Source of the DNA: Candidatus Altimarinota bacterium
Lineage (GTDB): Bacteria > Patescibacteriota > Gracilibacteria > Absconditabacterales > Absconditicoccaceae
NCBI GenBank assembly: GCA_027013285.1
Contig: JALUXR010000093.1
Location: 1 to 5,795 of the forward strand
Direction: 5' to 3'
Length of the DNA stretch: 5,795 nt
Below the pieces are notes generated by a model, which was not told the DNA's origin, searched no databases, and was given only the letters and a program-made list of their open reading frames with translations. A program made the translations under genes and the position numbers. Numbering within the stretch: the stretch's first letter is position 1; every line of letters begins with the position of its first letter. Positions 1 through 5,795 of this stretch are shown piece by piece.

Positions 1-13
1 GGACTTCCAACTA

Positions 14-130
14 CTCGATGGATTTACATCACCAAATGTGAGCTATCTATATCGAGGGTATTTCTAGAGCAGTTTATATAAACTAGCTTTAAGTATAGAG
101 TTGTTTTATATCAACTGTTCTAGTTATACT
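14..130 (+). other. Structured region, possibly the 3' part of an RNA gene or gene tail cut by the window edge
   Basis: Three hairpins follow one another. The first pairs 14-29 with 36-56 through three nested stems (CTCGAT/ATCGAG, GGAT/ATCT with one G-T pair, TTACAT/ATGTGA), giving 16 pairs with two small bulges on the 3' side. The second is a perfect 14-base palindrome at 71-84 (AGTTTATATAAACT). The third pairs AGTATA 92-97 with TATACT 125-130 and AGTTG 99-103 with CAACT 112-116. The stretch is clearly richer in G and C than the rest of the window, as structured RNAs are in AT-rich genomes, and it is followed by a terminator at 177-202. A weak resemblance to the last helices of 23S rRNA exists (TGAGCTA within a hairpin arm), but the conserved ACTAAT is missing, so I do not assert it. 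A coding tail is the alternative: the frame starting at base 3 runs to a TAG at 84-86 with one UGA. Confidence 0.4.
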
Positions 131-176
131 CTCTCTTCTTACAAAAAACAAAAACAAAAAAATAATTTAAAACCTT

Positions 177-202
177 ATCTCCTGTATTCAGGGGATTTTT
201 TT
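177..202 (+). terminator. Rho-independent terminator of the plus-strand unit at the left edge
   Basis: ATCTCCTG at 177-184 pairs with CAGGGGAT at 189-196 (eight pairs, one G-T) across a TATT loop and is followed directly by a run of T to 202. It closes whatever plus-strand transcript covers bases 1-176. The segment just before it (141-172) is A-rich and shows nothing else. Confidence 0.8.
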
Positions 203-222
203 GTTGATTAAGTTTTATTTAT

Positions 223-248
223 AAAAAAACAGGATAATTAAATCCTGT
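223..248 (-). terminator. Rho-independent terminator of the thrS operon
   Basis: On the minus strand ACAGGAT (248-242) pairs perfectly with ATCCTGT (235-229) across a six-base loop. The seven A residues of the plus strand at 223-229 give the U tract. The hairpin begins seven bases past the stop codon of the small membrane-protein gene, so it ends the thrS transcript. It faces the plus-strand terminator at 177-202, which insulates two convergent units. Confidence 0.85.
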
Positions 249-255
249 AAAATAT

Positions 256-495
256 TTATTTTTTATTATATAATTTTTTAGTTCAATGTAATAAAGGACA
301 AACCATAGATTCTGGCCCCTTTATTCATAATATCGCAAAATATAATCAAATAATAATAAATCATATTCAAGTATAAAATGGTGTTGTATTAGCAGTCCGA
401 TTTGATAAAGCTAACAATTTAAATCAAATTACAAATATTCATATTCTAAGACATAAATTTACTATTCTAATAATAAGTAACAAAATATTTCTCAT
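256..495 (-). CDS. Small two-helix membrane protein, hypothetical, downstream of thrS
   Basis: This 79-residue frame is visible only when UGA is read as glycine: seven of its eight glycines are UGA (residues 19, 24, 43, 45, 50, 57 and 71), and the true stop is TAA at 256-258. It starts at ATG 495, 15 bases after the thrS stop, and ends seven bases before a terminator, so it is the last gene of the thrS operon. Two hydrophobic segments are seen, about residues 4-31 (MRNILLLIIRI onward) and 43-58 (GIGFIIIGLYFAILG), joined by a short polar turn with SNRTANTT. The tail of about 20 residues has VCPLLHG and then ends lysine-rich. By the positive-inside rule the lysine tail is probably cytoplasmic. 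I recognise no family. Residue 33 is CGG, the only CGN codon in any of the minus-strand genes; it may not mean arginine here. No Shine-Dalgarno sequence is seen before the start. Confidence 0.72.
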
Positions 496-510
496 AAGGT
501 TTTTACAAAT

Positions 511-2424
511 TTATAAATCTTTACTTTCTATTTCTTTTTTAATTCTTTCAATAAAATCTTCTACTTCCTCCACTGTCTGTGCCTTCGATTTATAATTTCT
601 TACAGCCACTGTTCAGTTAGATTCTTCTTTTTCTCATACAACTAAAATATAATTTATATGTGATTTTTCTGCATTTCTAATTTTCTTTGCAAAACTATCA
701 GAAGAAAAATCAATTTCTGTTCTTATCTCATTTTCCAACAATTCTTGATTTACTTGTTTTGCATAATCATCAAATTTATCAGAAACTGGAATAATAATAG
801 CTTGTCTTGGAGCTAACCAAAGAGGGAAAACTCAAGCAAAATGCTCTATCAAAATAGAAATAAACCTTTCAAAACTACCAAGTAAAGCTCTGTGAATCAT
901 ATAAGGTCTTTGTTCTTCTCAATTTTGATCTTTATATGTTAAATTAAATCTTTCTGGTAAATTAAAATCAAATTGAACAGTAGAACATTGATGTTGTCTT
1001 CATAAACAATCTTTTAATCTAAAATCAATTTTTGGACCATAAAAAGCAGCTTCTCATTCTTCAATTGGTGCATTTAATCATTTTTCTTCTGCAACTTCTT
1101 TCAAAACTTGTTGTGACAATTCCCACATTTCATTATCTCAAACATATTTTGAACTAGCAGGATCTCTAAAAGATAAATATGCTTGATATTCAATCTTAAA
1201 TGCCTTTAAAATTAGATCTATAAAATCTATAACTGTATTTATTTCATCTTTTACTTGTTCTTTTGTACAGAAAATATGTGCATCATCTTGTGAAAATCAT
1301 CTAACTCTTGTAAGTCATCATAATTGTCATTTTTTTTCATATCTATAAACTGTTCCAATTTCAGCCCATCTTAAAGGTAATTGTCTATAAGATTTTGGAG
1401 TATTTTTATAAATTTCTACATGAAAAGGACAATTCATAGGTTTTAATAAATATTTTTCACTTTCTTCAGCTTTTTTTCATTCTTGTGCATCTTCCAAAGT
1501 TTGCCCTACTTCAAGTGGTGGATACATACTATCTGCATAGAATCCCCAATGTCAGCTTGTTTCCCAAAGTTTTTGATTTCAAATATGTGGAGTTCTTACA
1601 AATTCATATCAAGATTTTATATGTTCTTTTTCCCAAAATCATTCTATAGCTTTCCAAAGTCTCATTCCCATAGGATGCCAAAGTGGTAGTCCAAGACCTA
1701 CATTTTCTGTAAATGAAAATAAATCCATTTGTTTTCCTATAACTCTATGATCTCTTTTTTTAGCTTCTTCCAAAAATTTTAAATAATCATCCAATTCTTG
1801 TTTTGTATCAAAAGCATATCCATAAATTCTTGTAAGCATATCATTTTTTTCACTTCATTTCCAATAAGCACCAGCAAGTTTTGCTATTTTAACAGCTTTT
1901 GCATCAAGTTCTTTTGTTTCACTCACATGAGGACCTGCACACATATCTAAAAACGAAAACAATCATAATCACAATTTATCATCTAAGTTAGATTTTTCTC
2001 TTATTTCAACTAACTTATTCAAATAATTCTTCTTATTTTCTTCTCTAATATTTTCTATTTTTGAACTATCTAATTTTGTGTTTATATTTGCATAAAATCA
2101 TATTTCAGTTTCTCATTTTTCTTTCAAGTCTTTTGCTAATTCTACTTTATAAGGTTCTTGTAAATCTTCAAGTAAACTAATAGCTTCATCAGCAGGTAAA
2201 GAAAAATTTACAAATATTTGATTTTGTTTAATTATATTTCATACTTCTTTTTGTAGATCTTTTAAACTTTTTTCTGAAACTTCAACATCTCAAAAATCAA
2301 AATCATAGTAAAACCCATTTTCAATATCTGGACCAATTCACATTTTTACATCATTTCCGTAAATATTCTTTATAGCTTGTGCTAAAATATGCGAATATGA
2401 ATGTCTTTTTGTTTCTATGTTCAT
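511..2424 (-). CDS. thrS: Threonyl-tRNA synthetase lacking the TGS domain, with an enlarged editing domain
   Basis: ThrRS joins threonine to tRNA-Thr using ATP in the cytoplasm and hydrolyses mischarged Ser-tRNA-Thr. The protein has 637 residues, and 25 UGA codons are read as Gly. It begins directly at the editing domain (RHSYSHILAQA, residues 7-17); the usual N-terminal TGS domain is absent. Editing-site residues H8, H12, C162 and H166 correspond to E. coli H73, H77, C182 and H186. The class II core follows: the HPMG motif at 250-253, KPMNCPFH with zinc ligand C332, the motif 2 region EIGTVYRYEKKG, QDDAHIFC with H383, and motif 3 MIHRALLGSFERF with H511. The anticodon-binding domain starts near FPLWLAPRQA and runs to the end. 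Two insertions explain the near-normal length: about 45 residues at 112-155 and about 18 near 302-322. Start ATG 2424 is the only in-frame ATG that keeps the HSxxH motif; the frame is closed upstream at 2458. First gene of a two-gene operon. Confidence 0.97.
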
Positions 2425-2445
2425 CAATAAAAATTTACATAATAA

Positions 2446-2598
2446 ATATTTACGATATTATATTTTTTATACTTAAAATCAATAGTTAGAAACCAAGACA
2501 ATCTTCTTTTCTGGAATAATGCAAAAACAGGACGATTTGAAGTTTGTAAAAACACTATCACAGGTGAATTTATGAATGAAGAACTTCACAAAAACTAA
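2446..2598 (+). pseudogene. Start-less short reading frame with terminator, possible gene remnant or tiny gene
   Basis: Fifty codons are open on the plus strand between two in-frame TAA (2440-2445) and a TAA at 2596-2598. The last 38 or so read like a real protein tail, with charged and aromatic residues and two similar motifs, KTGRFEVCKN and ITGEFMNEELHKN. A convincing plus-strand terminator begins ten bases after the stop. No ATG, GTG or TTG lies in frame before the ATG at 2572, so it is either the tail of a degraded gene, a frame begun at a non-standard codon (ATA or ACG), or not translated. Unlike its neighbours it spells both glycines GGA/GGT and uses CGA for arginine, so UGA decoding is not needed here. 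It lies antisense to the thrS leader and promoter. I do not recognise a family; similarity to ribosomal protein bL33 was considered but does not hold over the C-terminal half. Confidence 0.3.
2457..2482 (-). promoter_or_regulatory. Candidate thrS promoter
   Basis: On the minus strand a perfect TATAAT (2462-2457) lies about 33 bases before the thrS ATG, giving a leader of roughly 26 bases. A TTGATT at 2482-2477 is the best -35 match, but the spacer is only 14 bases, so the -35 assignment is weak. No T-box or other leader structure is evident between promoter and start. Confidence 0.45.
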
Positions 2599-2608
2599 AA
2601 ACTATATT

Positions 2609-2639
2609 CTCCGGAGAGTGTTTTCTCTGGAGTTTTTTT
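2609..2639 (+). terminator. Rho-independent terminator at the 3' end of rsmI, oriented plus
   Basis: CTCCGGAGA at 2609-2617 pairs with TCTCTGGAG at 2624-2632 (nine pairs, one G-T) across GTGTTT, then seven T follow. Orientation is read from the wobble: as plus-strand RNA all nine pairs form (G-U), while as minus-strand RNA that position is an A-C mismatch and the following tract is broken (AATATAGTTTTT). It may still work weakly for rsmI, whose stop codon it overlaps. Confidence 0.75.
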
Positions 2640-3306
2640 ATTTTTTAATTCATAAAACAAATTCTCATTTCAATTTAATTTCTTCTTTCTCAACTTTCTC
2701 TATAATTTCATCTATATGTGCACATTCTTTTTGTTCATATAACTTCGATATTTCTCTAATTATAAAAATTTTTCCATCAAATCATAAATCCTTAAGTTGT
2801 CCCAAAGTTTTTTTGATTCTATGAACTGATTCATAAATAAATACTGGCAAATCTTGTTCTAGAATAAATTTTAATGTTGTTTGTCTTCCTTTCTTTTGAG
2901 GTAAAAATCAAAGATACAAAAATTTAGATGTATCAAAACATGCAGAAACTACAGACGGAGATAAAGCATTTGCTCAAGATAAAACTTCAAATTTAAAATT
3001 ATTTTCCCAAGCTATTCTAATAAGTTCTTTTCCAGGGTCTGAAAGTCAAGGAGTCCCAGCTTCAGAAACTACTCATACATCATTTTCTTCAATTAATCTA
3101 GTATAAAAATCTAATTTTCATCACTTAGTATAAGAAGTAATAGAAAAAAACTGTTTTCAAGTATAATCTATTTCATATTTTGTAAGTAAACTTTTAAAAG
3201 TTCTAGTATCTTCACACAAAAAAATATTTAATGACTTAAAAAGTTTTAAAGTTCTCAAAGTAATATCATCTAAATTTCAAATAGGAGTTGGAATAAAATA
3301 TAACAT
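2638..3306 (-). CDS. rsmI: 16S rRNA (cytidine-1402 2'-O)-methyltransferase, short form
   Basis: RsmI transfers a methyl group from S-adenosylmethionine to the 2'-OH of C1402 in the 16S rRNA decoding centre. The 222-residue product carries the family's signatures in order: TPIGNLDDITLRTL (residues 7-20), CEDTR (31-35), SEAGTPGLSDPG (81-92, the SAM-binding loop), GANALSPS (111-118), FLPQKKGR (134-141), YESVHRI (158-164), REISKLYE (184-191) and GEFVL (214-218). Eleven glycines are UGA, several at invariant positions (residues 10, 87, 111). The tetrapyrrole-methylase fold is complete, but the protein stops soon after GEFVL, so the extra C-terminal segment of about 60 residues present in E. coli RsmI (286 residues) is missing. 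The start ATG directly follows the TAA of the upstream gene (TAAATG), so the two are almost certainly co-transcribed and perhaps translationally coupled. Confidence 0.93.
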
Positions 3307-4845
3307 TTATTTCGTAATATGAATAAAAATTCTAGAATTTAAGTTAGAAACTTTATTTAGTGAATCCGTAGTTTTTATATCTACTCAAGCTATAGCTGGA
3401 TATCATAAAATTATATCTTTTGCATCTTTTACATATTTTCACTTAATTTGATTATTAATTTTTGTTAAAATATGGTTATAATCTTTTTGAAAATCATATC
3501 ACAGCAAAGCATTGATAGAAACTGTAATAAGATAAAATCATTTTTCAACCATTTCCACATTTAATAATTCTATACTATTTTCATCCCAACCTAAAAATTC
3601 TTTTTCTGAAACTATATGAACATTTAAATATTTCTTGAAAGCAGCTTCGATATCTTGCTTTGAAATATAGTAAAAATAAATAGTTCAAGAAATATCTCAT
3701 TTCAAATAAGCAGTTTTGTCTCAAGGATTAGAATAAATATGATATTCTAAATTTTTAACTCAAAATAAATTATCTTGTAATATGGGAATCTCTTTATTTC
3801 CATCAGATTGAATATATCTTAATATAGAGGATCTAACATCTTTTTCGATGGTATTTTTTAAACTCTGTTTTAATAATTGAATATCATTTAATTGCACAAT
3901 TCATTTCGTATCTGTAGAACCACCTTGAAAATCACTTACAACTTTTGCATAAATTAACTTTTTTCAGATAGAACTGTACATCCTAGAAATATACAAAGTT
4001 TGTCATTTAAGTAAATTTCATCTTACTCAAATAAGATTTCATTGTTTATCTTTCTGTTCTGCCACAACCTTTACTCTTGAAATTCCATTTTCTCATTTTC
4101 AGTTTTTTGGCGGAATATATACCCAATTTTTTATTCTAAATAAAATTCAATTTTTTGTATTCAACAAAGTATTTGATTTCAAAGAAATTCACTTATAAGT
4201 GGTATTTACAAATCTAACTATTCAATAAGAGGGTTTAGCTAAATAACTTATATCTGCAACTGGTATTTTTAGAGTATATGTTTTTGAAAATTGCATTTTT
4301 TTGTAAGTAAAATGCTCTCTATGTTCAATATTATAATTTTTTTTAGAATTTTCTGAGTAAATATAGAATCTTTGAACTAAATGTTTTATCCTAACAGCAG
4401 GTTGAATATAAATTTCAGTTTTTGGAGTTACTAAATTATAGATAAAATATATTGAAAAGAACACAAATCAAATTTCTAAAAGTAAAATAAATATTTTAAA
4501 AATATTATGATGTTTCGTATAAAAAGAATGTTCTGATTGAAAAGTATCTAAAAATTCTTTTATATTTTTTATAATTTTAATATGTAATGGTATTTTTTTC
4601 CAAACATAGTTTATTCAAAATAATTTTAACAACTGCTCTTGTCTTTGATTCTCAATTAAAAAAATTACTTTTACTCATCTATCCTGTGCTTTCTCAAGAA
4701 CTAATTTTAACCACCATTTATTCTTAAAAAAATCATTTTTAGAGTCTATAAAAAAAATTACTTCTTTATATTTTTTAGGTAATTTATCTAAAACCTGAAA
4801 AACTTTATAAATATTATCATTTTCCTTAAAATAAAATGTTTTCAT
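3307..4845 (-). CDS. Membrane-anchored protein with baseplate-J-like outer region, patescibacterial type
   Basis: The product has 512 residues with 23 UGA-encoded glycines. Residues 1-95 form a cytoplasmic alpha/beta domain with alternating strands (EVIFFIDS at 28-35, GVKVIFLIENQ at 57-67) and helices (KWWLKLVLEKAQ). A single hydrophobic helix at about 116-138 (FKIFILLLEIGFVFFSIYFI) anchors it, with the rest outside. Residues about 145-315 are beta-rich, with repeated phrases of the type GIVRFVNTTYKGISLKSNT and GENGISRVKVVAEQKD, then GGSTDTKG at 308-315. This layout (small Rossmann-like domain, one helix, long outer beta region with a late GG-S/T motif) is what I recall for patescibacterial proteins annotated 'baseplate J/gp47 family'. 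Residues 316-512 are mixed helix and strand. The role is unknown; a surface or secretion structure is possible. It starts at ATG 4845, the only ATG before the upstream in-frame stop at 4954. No Shine-Dalgarno sequence. rsmI follows without a gap. Confidence 0.75.
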
Positions 4846-4875
4846 AAAAAAATTATGACAAATTAAATTATTTTT

Positions 4876-4903
4876 AATATAAGTAATATTTTTGCTTTTT
4901 CAA
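4876..4903 (-). promoter_or_regulatory. Candidate promoter of the baseplate-J-like gene and rsmI
   Basis: On the minus strand TTGAAA (4903-4898) and TATATT (4881-4876) are separated by 16 bases. Transcription would begin near 4869, leaving a leader of about 24 bases before ATG 4845, similar to the leader inferred for thrS. It sits between the terminator of the preceding gene (4921-4944) and the start codon, where a promoter is required. In DNA this AT-rich, chance matches are common. Confidence 0.45.
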
Positions 4904-4920
4904 ACTAAGAATTTCTTAAT

Positions 4921-4944
4921 AAAAAAAGACGGAACAAGTCCGTC
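4921..4944 (-). terminator. Rho-independent terminator of the surface-protein gene
   Basis: On the minus strand GACGGA (4944-4939) pairs with TCCGTC (4933-4928) across a five-base loop, followed by seven U from the A run at 4921-4927. It lies about ten bases past the tandem stop codons of the surface-protein gene and separates it from the next minus-strand unit. Confidence 0.87.
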
Positions 4945-4956
4945 CTTTAAGTTTTA

Positions 4957-5795
4957 TTATTTCTTCAATACAGCTAACATTTCCTTTACATACTCTTTTG
5001 CTAATTTCTTACCTTCTGTTTTATTTGTTTCTTTCATATATTTTACTACTAATTTGAAGTTATTATATGCTTGTGTAAATATTGTTATATCTTGTTTTGT
5101 ATATTTAGGTTTCCTTAATTCTTTAATTATTAAGTTATCTAAAGTATTATTAACAACTTTACCTAATTTTTCATTTTTATAACTTACTTTATCTAATTTT
5201 ATAGTTGTTCAGTTAATATTTATTTTTTCTTTTTTAACTACTTTTGTTAATTCTTTATTAGCTTGTGTATAATAAGTTAAGAATTGTTTCAATACTTCTT
5301 TAGCTTCTACCTTCTTAGATTTATCTGTCTCAAATTTCTTAAGAGAATCTAAGAATTTAACATAACTAGTATATAAGTTTTGATACAATGTTTTACTTAC
5401 TACAAAGTATGCAGGAGTAAATAATTGTTTTTCTACAATAGTACTTACCATACTCATAGCTTTTTTGAATTTTGTAGTTTTGAAACTATTTACTGTTTTA
5501 CTAATATTTTGTGAAACTGTAGTCATACTAATAGTTTTAGTATTTATAGTAGTCACTTTTGTAGTAGTTGTTTTGTTAACAGTATTAGTTTTTGGTGTAG
5601 TTGCAATTGGAGTATAAGATCCACCTCAACCTCATCAACCACCACCTCAATAAGAAGTACTATTACTATTACTATTACTATTACTATTACTATTACTATT
5701 ACTATTACTATTACTATTACTATTACTATTACTATTACTATTACTATTACTATTACTATTACTATTACTATTACTATTACTATTACTATTACTAT
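4957..5795 (-). CDS. Probable surface protein with Ser-Asn repeat and polyglycine linker, C-terminal part
   Basis: The N-terminal part lies beyond base 5795; 278 codons are visible including the stop. The order is a Ser-Asn dipeptide tract of at least 45 residues, STSY, a run of ten glycines (5611-5640 and the next two codons on its left and right; four of the ten are UGA), SYTPIATPKTN, then a Thr/Lys-rich stretch (VNKTTTKVTTINTKT), and a helical lysine-rich domain of about 190 residues (for example VEKQLFTPAYFVVSKTLYQ, KLAKEYVKEMLAVLKK). A further UGA at 5209-5211 gives NINGTTIKL. Low-complexity flexible linkers before a folded C-terminal domain fit an exported or cell-surface protein, but no signal peptide can be checked. 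It has no cysteine or recognisable catalytic motif. Two consecutive TAA codons (4957-4959, 4954-4956) end it, and a terminator follows, so it is the last gene of its unit. I do not recognise the family. Confidence 0.8.
5659..5795. repeat. Perfect hexanucleotide tandem repeat encoding Ser-Asn dipeptides
   Basis: The unit ACTATT (AATAGT on the coding strand) is repeated without a single mismatch for 137 bases, 22 full copies plus five bases, and runs off the window. It lies inside the surface-protein gene and encodes alternating Ser and Asn. Because the unit is two codons long, gain or loss of copies changes the linker length without breaking the frame. The purity, including at third codon positions, suggests recent slippage or, less likely, assembly collapse at a contig end. 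Confidence 0.97.

Noticed and set aside
1..86. Tail of a plus-strand protein gene in one of three open frames
   Set aside because: All three frames are open for 21-28 codons, none matches a family I know, and two use CGA, which the genes here avoid. The strong hairpins explain the stretch better, although the frame starting at base 3 cannot be excluded.
1483..1689. 68-codon plus-strand reading frame
   Set aside because: It lies wholly inside thrS on the opposite strand, where the ThrRS core motifs are unambiguous; its Phe/Ser/Lys-rich translation is the usual antisense shadow.
1639..1839. 66-codon minus-strand frame as a separate small gene
   Set aside because: It is residues 196-261 of ThrRS, bounded only by UGA codons that are glycine here.
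511..2424. Many in-frame TGA triplets as evidence for pseudogenes
   Set aside because: Domain order and key residues are intact from end to end, all interruptions are TGA and none is TAA or TAG, which is recoding rather than decay.
2417..2476. Plus-strand ATG frame of 19 codons overlapping the thrS start, as the missing start of the 2446-2598 frame
   Set aside because: It is in a different frame and ends at TAA 2474-2476 just before the protein-like segment; joining the two would need a frameshift for which no slippery site is evident.
2576..2824. 82-codon plus-strand frame
   Set aside because: It runs antisense through the 3' end of rsmI and across a terminator; no motif or codon pattern supports it.
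4222..4464. 80-codon minus-strand frame as its own gene
   Set aside because: It is an internal piece of the 512-residue baseplate-J-like gene, cut by UGA when the standard code is used.
4892..5182. 96-codon plus-strand frame
   Set aside because: It is antisense to the surface-protein gene and crosses its terminator; the translation is low-complexity Phe/Leu.
5659..5795. Tandem repeat considered as a CRISPR array or origin iterons
   Set aside because: The units are six bases with no spacers, and they encode Ser-Asn in the reading frame of the surface gene; neither CRISPR nor iteron structure is present.

Overview
The window comes from a very AT-rich bacterium that reads UGA as glycine (genetic code 25). 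This points to Candidatus Absconditabacteria (SR1) or Gracilibacteria, small-genome patescibacteria. Under the standard code every large minus-strand gene is shattered by TGA. With UGA as Gly they become five uninterrupted reading frames, and about 71 in-frame UGA codons fall where glycine belongs, for example in the RsmI SEAGTPGLSDPG motif and in a run of ten glycines. Arginine is written only with AGA/AGG in the four larger genes, and no Shine-Dalgarno sequences stand out.

Layout from left to right. Bases 1-176 hold a comparatively GC-rich stretch with three successive hairpins, probably the 3' part of a plus-strand transcript (RNA gene or gene tail cut by the window edge), closed by a plus-strand terminator at 177-202. 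A minus-strand terminator at 223-248 faces it and ends a two-gene minus-strand unit: thrS (threonyl-tRNA synthetase, 511-2424) followed by a 79-residue membrane protein (256-495). The gap at 2425-2637 holds a likely thrS promoter and, on the plus strand, a start-less 50-codon reading frame followed by a good terminator. Next is a second minus-strand unit: a 512-residue membrane-anchored protein with a baseplate-J-like outer region (3307-4845) and rsmI (2638-3306), with the stop of the first directly abutting the start of the second. A promoter candidate (4876-4903) and the terminator of the preceding gene (4921-4944) lie upstream. The right end is the C-terminal part of a probable surface protein (4957-5795, its 5' end outside the window) with a long Ser-Asn dipeptide tract encoded by a pure hexanucleotide repeat.

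Functionally, thrS and rsmI serve translation (tRNA charging; 16S rRNA 2'-O-methylation). The other three minus-strand genes are envelope or surface proteins of unknown role. I see no mobile element, CRISPR array, tRNA or defence system. The most interesting points are the recoded genetic code with its CGN avoidance, the rearranged editing domain of ThrRS, the start-less plus-strand unit, and the expandable surface-protein repeat.
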